DNA of 51,320 nucleotides from Pelagibacteraceae bacterium (GCA_002684895.1 NYVZ01000004.1:20164-71483), one strand, 5' to 3'; shown: positions 33,390-42,240, counted from the stretch's first letter. Notes: generated by a model not told the origin, from the letters alone. Made by a program: numbers and translations.

Positions 33390-35315
33390 TTACTTTTTAT
33401 CTTTGTCGTCTTTTACTTCTTCGTACTCAGCATCTACAACATCGTCTTTTTTTTCACTTCCTGTTTCTGCTTTTCCCTCATCACCTTGAGCTTTGGCGCT
33501 ACCAGCTTTTGCTTGTTGTTCTTTATATATTGCTTCACCAAGTTTCATTGATGATTGAACAAGAGTTTGAGTTTTTGCTTTAATGTCCTCAATTTTATCA
33601 GCTTTGATAGCATCTTTTAAATTCTGAAGATCTGTTTCGATGGTTTTTTTATCAGCATCACTTATTTTACTACCATGTTCTTTTAAACTTTTTTCTGTAG
33701 ATGCTACTAATGCATCGGCTGAGTTCTTAGTGTCAACTTCTTCTCTTTTCTTTTTATCAGCCTCTTTATTCGCTTCGGCATCCTTAACCATTTTTTCAAT
33801 TTCATCATCTGATAATCCACCGGATGCTTGAATTTGTATTTTCTGCTCTTTTCCTGTTCCTTTATCTTTAGCAGAAACACTAACTATTCCATTTGCATCT
33901 ATATCAAACGTTACTTCAATTTGAGGGACACCTCTAGGAGCTGGTGGAATACCTGTTAAATCAAACGTTCCAAGTAATTTGTTGTCACTTGCCATTTCTC
34001 TTTCTCCCTGGAATACTCTTATTGATACGGCAGGGTGATTATCTTCTGCGGTTGAAAACACTTGGCTTTTTTTTGTTGGAATAGTTGTATTTTTTGTAAT
34101 TAATTTAGTTACAACGCCTCCTAACGTTTCAATACCTAATGATAAAGGTGTTACATCTAATAGTAAAACATCTTTAACATCACCTTGTAATACACCGCCT
34201 TGAATTGCTGCACCCATTGCAACTACCTCATCTGGATTAACACTTTTACTAGGATCTTTTCCAAAAAAGTTTTTTACAGTTTCAATAACTTTGGGCATTC
34301 TCGTCATACCGCCAACAAGAATAACTTCTCCAATTTCACCAGCTGATAAACCAGCATCTTTTAAGGCTGTTTTGCAAGGTTCTACAGTTTTTTCAATTAA
34401 ATCGGCACAAAGAGATTCAAGTTTTGCTCTTGTCAATTTAATGTTTAAATGTTTTGGCCCAGTTTTGTCTGCGGTTATAAATGGTAAATTGATTTCAGTT
34501 TGTGTTGAAGATGATAATTCAATTTTTGCTTTCTCAGCAGCTTCTCTTAGCCTTTGTAAAGCAAGTTTGTCTTGTTTAAGATCGATTGCATTATCTTTTT
34601 TAAATTCACTAGCAAGGTAGTCTACAATAGTAGCATCAAAATCTTCACCACCCAAAGTCGTATCACCGTTAGTTGATTTAACCTCAAATACACCATCTCC
34701 CAGTTCAAGAATAGATACATCGAATGTACCTCCACCTAAGTCATATACAGCAACTGTCTTTGCATTTTTTTTATCCAAGCCATATGCTAATGCAGCAGCA
34801 GTTGGTTCATTGATAATTCTTTCCACTTCTAGTCCTGCAATTTTTCCTGCATCTCTCGTAGCTTGTCTTTGTGAATCATTAAAATACGCAGGAACTGTAA
34901 TTACTGCTTTCTTTACTTCACTGCCTAAATATTTTTCAGCAGTCTCTTTCATTTTTTGCAAAACAAAAGCAGAAATTTGGCTTGGCGAATACTTCTCGCT
35001 CTTAGCTTCAACCCAGGCATCACCATTTTCAGCTGCAATAACTTTATATGGTAATCCATCTACATCTTTTTTAACAGCTGCGCCGTCAAATTTTCTACCA
35101 ATTAATCTTTTTACAGCATAAAAAGTATTTTCAGGATTTGTAACTGCCTGTCTTTTTGCTGACGCACCAACTAGTTTTTCTGTTTCCGTAAAGGCTACAA
35201 CGGAAGGAGTAGTTCTTGCTCCTTCTGTATTTTCAATAACTTTTGACTCTTTGCCATCCATAATGGCTACACACGAATTTGTCGTTCCTAAATCAATACC
35301 TATAATTTTTGACAT
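33390..35315 (-). CDS. dnaK: Chaperone DnaK (Hsp70)
   Basis: The 641-residue protein starts MSKIIGIDLGTTNSCVAIMDG. It contains the phosphate and adenosine motifs of the ATPase domain (VYDLGGGTFDVSILELG, VILVGGMTRMPKVIE), the hydrophobic linker VLLLDVTPLSLGIETLGG, a beta-sandwich substrate domain, and a helical lid with a charged EEVKD-type C-terminus. Full length. Preceded by an RpoH-like promoter (35349-35377) and an AAGGAG ribosome site. It is separated from grpE by 96 bases. Confidence 0.99.
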   Translation of the reverse strand: MSKIIGIDLGTTNSCVAIMDGKESKVIENTEGARTTPSVVAFTETEKLVGASAKRQAVTNPENTFYAVKRLIGRKFDGAAVKKDVDGLPYKVIAAENGDAWVEAKSEKYSPSQISAFVLQKMKETAEKYLGSEVKKAVITVPAYFNDSQRQATRDAGKIAGLEVERIINEPTAAALAYGLDKKNAKTVAVYDLGGGTFDVSILELGDGVFEVKSTNGDTTLGGEDFDATIVDYLASEFKKDNAIDLKQDKLALQRLREAAEKAKIELSSSTQTEINLPFITADKTGPKHLNIKLTRAKLESLCADLIEKTVEPCKTALKDAGLSAGEIGEVILVGGMTRMPKVIETVKNFFGKDPSKSVNPDEVVAMGAAIQGGVLQGDVKDVLLLDVTPLSLGIETLGGVVTKLITKNTTIPTKKSQVFSTAEDNHPAVSIRVFQGEREMASDNKLLGTFDLTGIPPAPRGVPQIEVTFDIDANGIVSVSAKDKGTGKEQKIQIQASGGLSDDEIEKMVKDAEANKEADKKKREEVDTKNSADALVASTEKSLKEHGSKISDADKKTIETDLQNLKDAIKADKIEDIKAKTQTLVQSSMKLGEAIYKEQQAKAGSAKAQGDEGKAETGSEKKDDVVDAEYEEVKDDKDKK

Positions 35316-35348
35316 AATTTTTATTAGTCTCCTTTTCTCAATAAAAAT

Positions 35349-35377
35349 TATATGGGTATATTTTTTTTAATTGCAAG
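35349..35377 (-). promoter_or_regulatory. Putative RpoH (sigma-32) promoter for dnaK-dnaJ-dapB-nth
   Basis: On the minus strand, CTTGCAA (35377-35371) and CCCATATA (35356-35349) are separated as in heat-shock promoters: 18 bases between CTTG and CCATATA. This is the best match in the window to the E. coli sigma-32 consensus CTTGAAA / CCCCATnT. It lies about 33 bases upstream of the dnaK ATG, leaving room for a short leader with AAGGAG. Confidence 0.75.
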
Positions 35378-35411
35378 ACAGACGTTTCAATTAATTTTAG
35401 AGTAAAAATGT

Positions 35412-35960
35412 CTATTTCTGAAGCTTTTTTGATACATAAACCATCGAAGGCCTTAAAAGTCTATCGTGCATCAAGTAGCCCTTTTGCATCTCTTCCAAAA
35501 TGATACCTGGTTCTTTTTTACTTTCTTTTTCGCCGATAGCTTGGTGCAGATTTGGATCGAAAGGCTTGCCCAAACAGTCTATGTATTTGATTGCATTTTT
35601 ACCAAGCGTTTCTGTAAGTTCTTTTTCGATCATTTCAATACCATTTAAAATGTTTTTAAATTCATCATTTTTAAATTTCTCGTCATTTTTAAATATTTGA
35701 AATGCACGATCTAAATTATCAGTAAGACCAAGAATCTGTTGAGCAAAAGAGAATGATCCATATTTTAAAATATCTTCTTTTTCTTGTTCATGATTTTTTC
35801 TAAGGTTTTGGTTTTCAGCCAATAATCTTAAATATTTATCATTTAGCTCTTTAAATTGATTTTCTAAACTTTTTTCAGCTATATTTTGCTCAGTATTTTC
35901 TTTTAAATCTTCAGACTTTTCAATATCAGTGTCTTTGGATTCTTCTTTTTTTTCGCTCAT
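35412..35960 (-). CDS. grpE: Nucleotide exchange factor GrpE
   Basis: Releases ADP from DnaK. I chose the ATG at 35960 (MSEKKEESKD, 182 residues); an in-frame ATG at 36008 would enter the promoter region. The N-terminal half is an acidic, coiled-coil-rich tail (LRLLAENQNLRKNHEQEKED). The C-terminal beta domain has GIEMIEKELTETLGKN, FDPNLHQAIGEKES and GYLMHDRLLRPSMVYVSKK, all GrpE signatures. In many alphaproteobacteria hrcA precedes grpE; it is absent here. The gene is divergent from rph. Confidence 0.97.
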   Translation of the reverse strand: MSEKKEESKDTDIEKSEDLKENTEQNIAEKSLENQFKELNDKYLRLLAENQNLRKNHEQEKEDILKYGSFSFAQQILGLTDNLDRAFQIFKNDEKFKNDEFKNILNGIEMIEKELTETLGKNAIKYIDCLGKPFDPNLHQAIGEKESKKEPGIILEEMQKGYLMHDRLLRPSMVYVSKKLQK

Positions 35961-35980
35961 AAAATAATATGTTTGCAAGC

Positions 35981-36009
35981 TATATAGTGATAGATTAATA
36001 AATTCCAAG
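35981..36009 (-). promoter_or_regulatory. Putative RpoH (sigma-32) promoter for grpE
   Basis: On the minus strand CTTGGAA (36009-36003) precedes CTATATA (35987-35981) with 18 bases between CTTG and CTATATA, the same spacing as the dnaK and hslV sites. It is about 20 bases upstream of the chosen grpE ATG. The -10 differs from the dnaK site by one base. It lies in the 54-base region shared with divergent rph. Confidence 0.6.
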
Positions 36010-36014
36010 ACTTT

Positions 36015-36728
36015 ATGAGAAATAATCGAAAAAATTCAGAATTAAGACCAATTGAGATAATTCCTAATTATCTAAAAAATGCTGATGGATCGTGTTTAAT
36101 AAAATTTGGGAATACACAAGTTATTTGTACTGCCTCTTTTGACACAAAGGTACCAAGGTGGCTGAAGGGAAGCGGTAGTGGTTGGGTTACAGCAGAATAT
36201 GGTATGTTGCCTAGATCTACGAATGAAAGAATGAGAAGAGAGGCTTCGTCTGGTAAAATTGGTGGACGAACATCAGAAATACAAAGATTGATTGGCAGGT
36301 CATTAAGAGCAGGCGTAAACCTAAATCTTCTTGGTGAAAATTTAATAACAATAGATTGTGATGTAATCGAAGCAGACGGGGGAACTAGAACCGCTTCTAT
36401 AACAGGCGGATTTGTTGCTCTCAAACAATGTATTAATATTTTAAAAGATAAAAAAATAATTCAAACAAATCCAATTAAAAATCATGTAGCAGCTATCAGC
36501 TGCGGTGTTGTAAGTGGAGACGTTTTGGTTGATCTTGATTATCAAGAAGATAGTAATGCTGATGTAGATGCAAATTTTGTGATGAACGAAAAAGGTGAAA
36601 TTATAGAATTACAAATGACCGGTGAGAAAACGACTTGCTCTGAAAAACAATTAGCACACATGTTGGAATTTTCAAAAGAATCAATTCAATTATTAGTTAA
36701 TAAACAAAAAGAAATATTAGGTGCATAA
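36015..36728 (+). CDS. rph: Ribonuclease PH
   Basis: Phosphorolytic 3' exonuclease that trims tRNA and rRNA ends. The 237-residue protein starts with NSELRPIEIIPNYLKNADGSCLIKFGNTQVICTA. It contains GSGSGWVTAEYGMLPRST, IGRSLRAGVNL (hexamer and substrate Arg residues), ITIDCDVIEADGGTRTASITGG and LDYQEDSNADVDANFV. Length and motifs match the complete family. Divergent from grpE; rdgB starts 8 bases before its stop. Confidence 0.98.
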   Translation: MRNNRKNSELRPIEIIPNYLKNADGSCLIKFGNTQVICTASFDTKVPRWLKGSGSGWVTAEYGMLPRSTNERMRREASSGKIGGRTSEIQRLIGRSLRAGVNLNLLGENLITIDCDVIEADGGTRTASITGGFVALKQCINILKDKKIIQTNPIKNHVAAISCGVVSGDVLVDLDYQEDSNADVDANFVMNEKGEIIELQMTGEKTTCSEKQLAHMLEFSKESIQLLVNKQKEILGA

Positions 36729-37332
36729 ACTTTACTCTCTCAAAAAAGCGAAAAAAATATTAATTGCAACAAACAATCTAGGGAAATTTAAAGAACTCAA
36801 GGAAATTTTACCAAAAAAGATAAAATATTTTAAACCTAGGGATTTCAACCTTAAAGAACCTATTGAAAACGGTAAGACTTTTAAAGCTAACGCTAAAATT
36901 AAATCATTATTTGCTGCTAAAAAAACTGGGATTATATGTATATCTGATGACTCAGGTTTAGAAGTTGATTCCTTGAATAAAAGGCCTGGAATTTTTTCTG
37001 CAAGATGGGCAGGGCCTTCAAAAGATTTTAATATTGCAATAAAAAAAATTTATAATTTATTAAAAAAAAAAAATAAGCTAAATTCAAAAGCAAGATTTGT
37101 ATGCGCAATATCTATTGCCTTTCCTGATGGAAAATCATTTGAGTATCAGGGTAAAGTTGAAGGTAATATATCTTTTCCCGCTAAAGGCAAAAAAGGTTTT
37201 GGATATGACCCTATATTTGTTGCAAATGGAGACTCCAAAACATTTGCTGAGATTTCCAAAAAAAAGAAAAATAAAACATCTCATCGATTTAAGGCATTTT
37301 CAAAGGTTAAAAAATTTTTTAAATTTTCTTAA
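36721..37332 (+). CDS. rdgB: Non-canonical purine NTP pyrophosphatase (RdgB/HAM1)
   Basis: Hydrolyses dITP/XTP to keep deaminated purines out of DNA. The 203-residue protein has ILIATNNLGKFKELKEIL (the T/SxNxxK start), ISDDSGLEVDSLNKRPGIFSARWAG (catalytic Asp and Ser-Arg region), KKGFGYDPIF and the SHRFKAF motif. The ATG at 36721 overlaps rph. The usual downstream hemW of alphaproteobacteria is not present. Instead a convergent LpoA-like gene overlaps the last 14 bases. Confidence 0.95.
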   Translation: MHKLYSLKKAKKILIATNNLGKFKELKEILPKKIKYFKPRDFNLKEPIENGKTFKANAKIKSLFAAKKTGIICISDDSGLEVDSLNKRPGIFSARWAGPSKDFNIAIKKIYNLLKKKNKLNSKARFVCAISIAFPDGKSFEYQGKVEGNISFPAKGKKGFGYDPIFVANGDSKTFAEISKKKKNKTSHRFKAFSKVKKFFKFS

Positions 37333-38482
37333 ATTGTTTATTATTAATTTTATACAATAATAAATTTCTATTAGTTTTATTTTCTTTAATTGAAAAATTA
37401 CCTGCCTTACCTTTGTATGAACCATTAAACATTGATGTCTTCAATTTTTGTTCTTTTGTTCCAAACCAGGTCGCTGCAATAAGAGGGATCATATCAAATG
37501 TTAATACTTCTAAATGATAAATATCCCTATTAAAACTTTTTTGATACTTTCGGTTTAATTCTTGGTATGCCTGGTAATTAATTGAAGGAAATATTATATT
37601 TTCTAATGAAGGCTCGTTAAGATATTTTTTTTCAAACCATAAATTTAACGTTATAAATTGTACATCTTTATAATTTGCATCATAAAAATCCAAATATGAT
37701 AAGGAAGCTATTAACTCTTCGTTGAAAGAAGATAAAAAAACTTTTTTAAACCTAACTTTTTGAAGTGTATCGTGTTTTTTTAAATTTTCGATATATTTAG
37801 CGTGAAGAGCAGCATCCTCAGTTTTTTCAGCATCTTTTTCTTTTTGTATTTTTTCAAGTCTTTTTATTTCCCTCAGGTGTTTTTGTTTTCTAAAAGTAAA
37901 ATTTGTAACTTTTTTTGTTTTTGCATCAATGTCTTGATAATTTTTATATATTATAGTTTGTATTCTTTTTGATTTTAACTTTTTAATTTTATCAGAAACC
38001 TTTTTTGTGAAATTACTACTATCGCCAAAAAATATATATTTTTCATTTTGATTAAAAACTCTCTCTAGAGCATTAACTTGTGAACTTAGATTAATTCCAA
38101 AACTTATAACATTTGGCAAATTATCATTTTCATTATTACTATATGAAAAGAAAATTTTATCTTTAAACCCTTCCAAATTTTTTATTTCAGATAACGTGCT
38201 GTAGAAAATTGGGCCCACGAATACATCGACTTTCTCATCTAAACCTTTCTGGAAAGCTAACTTCGCACCTGGGTTTGTACTCATAGTATCTAAAGGAATG
38301 ATTTTTATTTTAAGATTTTCAAGTTCAAAAATAGTAATTAAGATGCTCTGATAAATATTGTTTCCTAGAAGAGCATTCTTGCCACTCAATGGTAACAATG
38401 CACCAATTTTTAATTCTGTTTTGGCATAAACATTGCTATTTAGAGAAAAAATTAGCGCTATTAAAATTAAAATTTTTTTCAT
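37319..38482 (-). CDS. LpoA/LppC-like periplasmic penicillin-binding protein activator
   Basis: A 387-residue exported protein. The ATG at 38482 is chosen since it starts a signal peptide (MKKILILIALIFSLNSNVYA); an upstream in-frame ATG (38515) would add a non-signal extension. The mature part starts KIGALLPLSGKNALLGNNIYQSIL, a type I periplasmic-binding fold as in the LpoA C-terminal domain and amino-acid-binding proteins. About residues 195-255 are an unusual lysine/glutamate-rich helical insertion, likely coiled coil. The protein has no lipobox, so it may be soluble. Its position next to rsmI mirrors the E. coli rsmI-lpoA pair, supporting an envelope role over nutrient binding. Confidence 0.75.
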   Translation of the reverse strand: MKKILILIALIFSLNSNVYAKTELKIGALLPLSGKNALLGNNIYQSILITIFELENLKIKIIPLDTMSTNPGAKLAFQKGLDEKVDVFVGPIFYSTLSEIKNLEGFKDKIFFSYSNNENDNLPNVISFGINLSSQVNALERVFNQNEKYIFFGDSSNFTKKVSDKIKKLKSKRIQTIIYKNYQDIDAKTKKVTNFTFRKQKHLREIKRLEKIQKEKDAEKTEDAALHAKYIENLKKHDTLQKVRFKKVFLSSFNEELIASLSYLDFYDANYKDVQFITLNLWFEKKYLNEPSLENIIFPSINYQAYQELNRKYQKSFNRDIYHLEVLTFDMIPLIAATWFGTKEQKLKTSMFNGSYKGKAGNFSIKENKTNRNLLLYKINNKQFKKI

Positions 38483-38526
38483 TTTTTTACGAACAGTTAT
38501 ACATAAATACAACATTTGTTTAAATT

Positions 38527-39360
38527 ATGAATAATCATTACTCAAAAATAGAGCCAGCATTATATGTTATTTCAACACCAATAGGTAATATGCAAGATAT
38601 ATCAAACAGATCACTAAAAATGTTATCACTTTCAGATTATATTTTATGTGAGGATACAAGAATAACATCTAAATTACTTAATTTTTATAATATAAAAAAA
38701 AAATTAATTTCTTTCAATGTGGTAAATGAAAAACAAAAAATACATAAAATTTTAGAGGATCTGAAAAATCAAAAAGTCATATCGTTAGTTTCAGATGCTG
38801 GCACGCCAGCAATAAGTGATCCTGGATCAAATTTAATATCAAGATGTTATGAGATTGGAGTTCAAGTAAGACCAATACCTGGAGCTTCTGCTATCTTATC
38901 AGCAGTATCCGTTTCAGGATTCTCAGATAATTTTTATTTTTGTGGTTTTTTACCAAAAAAACAAACTGAATTGGAAAAGTTTTTAGCTAAAACAAAGTTA
39001 GTTAAAGCAAGTTTAGTATTCTTTATGCCAGCAAGGGATCTTGGTAAAAATTCTAAATTTCTTACAAAATATTTTCCTAAATCTAATTTTTTGATTGCTC
39101 GTGAGATGACAAAGGTTCATGAAACTTACATTAAAGATACTATTGTTAATATAAAAAAATATGTTCAAGATAACGATAAAGGTGAAATGACCTTGGTTAT
39201 TGATAATTCTGTAGAAGAAAAGACTGATATTAATATTGATAAAGAAATTAAATTGCTTATTGGCAAGATGACGTCTAAAAATATTGCTCAATATCTTTCG
39301 AAAAAGCTGGAAATAAGCAAAAAGATAATTTATCAAAAAGTTATTGATTTGAATGAGTAG
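38527..39360 (+). CDS. rsmI: 16S rRNA (cytidine1402-2'-O)-methyltransferase RsmI
   Basis: Tetrapyrrole-methylase-fold enzyme that methylates the ribose of C1402. The 277 residues start with ALYVISTPIGNMQDISNRSL and contain LCEDTRITSKLLNFYNI, SDAGTPAISDPG, RPIPGASAILSAVSVSGF and CGFLPKK, all RsmI motifs. The C-terminal helical extension is present and ends IYQKVIDLNE. It overlaps the DolP-like lipoprotein gene by 8 bases. Divergent from the LpoA-like gene with 44 bases between starts. Confidence 0.96.
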   Translation: MNNHYSKIEPALYVISTPIGNMQDISNRSLKMLSLSDYILCEDTRITSKLLNFYNIKKKLISFNVVNEKQKIHKILEDLKNQKVISLVSDAGTPAISDPGSNLISRCYEIGVQVRPIPGASAILSAVSVSGFSDNFYFCGFLPKKQTELEKFLAKTKLVKASLVFFMPARDLGKNSKFLTKYFPKSNFLIAREMTKVHETYIKDTIVNIKKYVQDNDKGEMTLVIDNSVEEKTDINIDKEIKLLIGKMTSKNIAQYLSKKLEISKKIIYQKVIDLNE

Positions 39361-39961
39361 ATTTTTACTAATTTTTTTATTTGCACTATCACTTTACTCT
39401 TGTGTACCCTTAGTGGGAGTCTCTACAGTTGGTATCGTAAAAACAAGTGTTGAAATAGCAGATGATCCAAGAACTTTAGGGAGAATAGTTGATGACAGTG
39501 TTATTGAAAAAAAGTTTTTATTTAAAATTTCCCAAATTGACGAAAAATATTTGTTAAAGATAAATTCTAAATCAATTGATGGACGTTTCGTATTAAAGGG
39601 TAACGTTGATACAATTGAAGAAAAAATTCAGATGACAAAAATTGCTTGGGAAACGAGTGGAGTGAGATCTGTTGAGAATATTATTAAAGTTGATGACCAA
39701 TCTTCTTGGAAAGATAAAGCTAAAGATTTGATAATTACCTCTCAATTTAAAGTAGCTATTTTTGCAAATAGCAACATTAAATCAAACAATTTTAACTTTA
39801 CGACTATTAATAAAAATTTATATATTTTTGGTATTGCAAGAGATGAGCAAGAAAGAAAAATAGTAATTAATGAAGCAAAATCAGTTCAGGGTGTTTCAGA
39901 AGTTATATCAAGTATTTTTTTAAAAGAAGATCTTTCAAATAATCAAAGAATTGCAAATTAA
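39353..39961 (+). CDS. DolP-like outer-membrane lipoprotein with two BON domains
   Basis: The 202-residue precursor has a lipoprotein signal peptide with lipobox SLYSC (lipidated Cys17), then VPLVGVSTVGIVKTSVEIADDPRT, the start seen in DolP/YraP. Two BON domains follow, about 45-115 (DGRFVLKGNVDTIEEK) and 122-195 (NLYIFGIARDEQERKI). DolP helps maintain outer-membrane integrity and BAM function in E. coli. Adjacent rsmI and the LpoA-like gene match the E. coli rsmI-lpoA-yraN-diaA-dolP cluster, without yraN and diaA. Convergent with maeB, 4-base overlap. Confidence 0.8.
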   Translation: MSRFLLIFLFALSLYSCVPLVGVSTVGIVKTSVEIADDPRTLGRIVDDSVIEKKFLFKISQIDEKYLLKINSKSIDGRFVLKGNVDTIEEKIQMTKIAWETSGVRSVENIIKVDDQSSWKDKAKDLIITSQFKVAIFANSNIKSNNFNFTTINKNLYIFGIARDEQERKIVINEAKSVQGVSEVISSIFLKEDLSNNQRIAN

Positions 39962-42240
39962 TATTTAATTACTTCTGAAGAGTAAGCTGCTATTGAAGCA
40001 AGATTCAATATTTCAGAACTAGATGATCTAAGTGGAGCAACTTCTATTGGTTGTGCTAATCCTATCAGCAAAGGTCCAATAACTTTTCCACCACCAAGTT
40101 CTTTCAACATTTTAGTAGATACCGCTGCGGCATGAATAGATGGCATTACCAGTACATTTGCATTTCCAACAATTTTTGAGAATGGATAAGTTGATTTGAA
40201 TTTTGAATTAAGAGCAACATCTGGCTGCATCTCTCCATCAAACAAAAATTTAACTTTTTTATTTTTAAGCATTTCAACTGCTTGCCTCACTCTTTTTGTT
40301 CTGTCAGTTTCTGGTTGGCCAAAAGTAGAATGAGATAATAAAGCAACTTTTGGCTCAAAACCTAACATCTCGGCAATTCTTGCACTAGAGATTGTTATAT
40401 CAACAAGCTCTTCAGATGTTGGATATTCAATAACATTTGTATCGGCAATAAGAATGGTTTTGCCTTTTGATACATATAAACACAAACCAAAAAGGATTTC
40501 TTTTTCACGTGTTCCAACAGACTGTGCAAGTTTTTCTACAGTAGCAGAAAAGTGACGAGTATTTCCTGCAACCATTCCATCGGCATCGCCACACGCTACC
40601 ATGCAAGAACCCCATGTGACACGATCTGACTTGACCATTTTATCACAATCTTTTTCCAAAATTCCTTTTCGTTGTAATTTTTCATAGAGATAATCCTTAT
40701 ATCTTTCAGATTTTTCTTTATCAGTGGAGTTTGTGATTTGAATTTTAAAATTTTCATCTAATCCTATTTTTTTCAAGGCTATTTTTAACTTATCTTCATT
40801 TGCAATTAGAATTGGTTCTCCTAAACCATAATTTTTGAATGCAATTGCTGCCTTAAGACTTTCCTCATCATCGCCTTCAGCAAATACTATCCTTTTTTTT
40901 GCTTTCTTAATTTTAGAATTGATTCCTTGCATAATTCCTACAGAAGGATCTAATCTTGCTTCTAATTCATTAACATAAGCATCAAAATCTTTAATGGGTT
41001 TTTGTGCAATCCCACTGTCCATTGCAGCTTTAGCCACTGCTGTTGGAATAGTAGTAATTAATCTTGGATCAAAAGTTGAAGGTATAATGTAATCTTTTCC
41101 ATAATGTGGCCTATCTCCTCCATAGGCAGCAACGACCTCGTCAGGAACATCTTCTCTCGCAAGCTTAGCAATCGCTTGAGCTGCAGCCACTTTCATTTCT
41201 TCATTAATTGTTTTCGCTTGAACATCAAGTGCACCTCTAAAAATATATGGAAAACCAATCAGGTTATTGACTTGATTTGGGTAGTCTGATCTGCCAGTCG
41301 CAATTATAGCATCATTTCTTACTTCAAGAACTTTTTCTGGTCTTATTTCAGGTTCAGGATTAGCACAAGCAAATATAATTGGATTTTTTGCCATTGATTT
41401 TATCATCCCTTGCGTGATTGCCCCCGCAGCAGACAATCCTAAAATTACATCTGCACCTTTGACAGCATCTTCTAGAGTTCTGCATTCTGTAGCAATGGCG
41501 TGCTTGGATTTCCACTGACTTAATTCTCCAGGTCTTCCTCGATATATTACACCTTCTCTATCACACATAATTACATTTTCATTTGGTACGCCTGAATTTT
41601 TAAATAATTCAGTACAAGCTATTGCTGATGCTCCAGCTCCATTAACAACAATTTTTACATCCTTAATTGATTTGCCTGAAATGTCTAAAGCGTTTATTAA
41701 TCCAGCAGTTGTGATTATTGCTGTTCCATGTTGGTCATCATGAAAAATTGGAATATCAACTAATTCTTTTAATTTCTGTTCAATTACAAAGCATTCAGGT
41801 GCCCCAATATCTTCTAAATTAATTCCACCAAATGAACACGCAATATTTTTAATTGTATTAATTATTTCATTAGTATCTTTTGAGTCTACTTCGATATCAA
41901 TTGAGTCTATATCGGCAAATCTTTTAAATAATACTGATTTGCCTTCCATTACTGGTTTAGATGCAAGAGCACCAAGATCACCCAATCCTAAAATTGCAGA
42001 ACCGTTACTAATAACAGCAACCAAGTTACCTTTACTCGTGTAGTCGTATGCGGTTTGAGGATTTTTGGATATTTCAACCACAGGCACGGCAACACCCGGT
42101 GAATAAGCAAGTGATAAATCACGCTGAGTTGAAAGTTGTTTAGATGATATTATTTCAATTTTACCAGGCTTGCCCTGAATATGAAAATCTAAAGCTTCTT
42201 TATCAGTATATTTTTCAATAGTTTCTTTTTTTTTGCTCAT
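39958..42240 (-). CDS. maeB: NADP-dependent malic enzyme with C-terminal phosphotransacetylase-like domain
   Basis: A large two-domain protein, 760 residues. Residues 1-430 are the malic enzyme: LSLAYSPGVAVPVVEI, ISNGSAILGLGDLGALASKPVMEGK, IFHDDQHGTAIITTAGLINAL (metal ligands) and VVNGAGASAIACTELF (NADP Rossmann). Residues about 435-760 match the phosphotransacetylase fold (KRIVFAEGDDEESLKAA, ending in APLRSSSSEILNLAS), which in this family is catalytically inert but regulatory. It converts malate to pyruvate and CO2, yielding NADPH. Alone on the minus strand between the BON lipoprotein and murJ. Confidence 0.97.
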   Translation of the reverse strand: MSKKKETIEKYTDKEALDFHIQGKPGKIEIISSKQLSTQRDLSLAYSPGVAVPVVEISKNPQTAYDYTSKGNLVAVISNGSAILGLGDLGALASKPVMEGKSVLFKRFADIDSIDIEVDSKDTNEIINTIKNIACSFGGINLEDIGAPECFVIEQKLKELVDIPIFHDDQHGTAIITTAGLINALDISGKSIKDVKIVVNGAGASAIACTELFKNSGVPNENVIMCDREGVIYRGRPGELSQWKSKHAIATECRTLEDAVKGADVILGLSAAGAITQGMIKSMAKNPIIFACANPEPEIRPEKVLEVRNDAIIATGRSDYPNQVNNLIGFPYIFRGALDVQAKTINEEMKVAAAQAIAKLAREDVPDEVVAAYGGDRPHYGKDYIIPSTFDPRLITTIPTAVAKAAMDSGIAQKPIKDFDAYVNELEARLDPSVGIMQGINSKIKKAKKRIVFAEGDDEESLKAAIAFKNYGLGEPILIANEDKLKIALKKIGLDENFKIQITNSTDKEKSERYKDYLYEKLQRKGILEKDCDKMVKSDRVTWGSCMVACGDADGMVAGNTRHFSATVEKLAQSVGTREKEILFGLCLYVSKGKTILIADTNVIEYPTSEELVDITISSARIAEMLGFEPKVALLSHSTFGQPETDRTKRVRQAVEMLKNKKVKFLFDGEMQPDVALNSKFKSTYPFSKIVGNANVLVMPSIHAAAVSTKMLKELGGGKVIGPLLIGLAQPIEVAPLRSSSSEILNLASIAAYSSEVIKY

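Noticed and set aside
40501..40516. Possible second parS (TTCACGTG core) inside maeB
   Set aside because: Only the left half matches the palindrome; the right half reads GTTCC instead of GAAACA, so it is a chance half-site.
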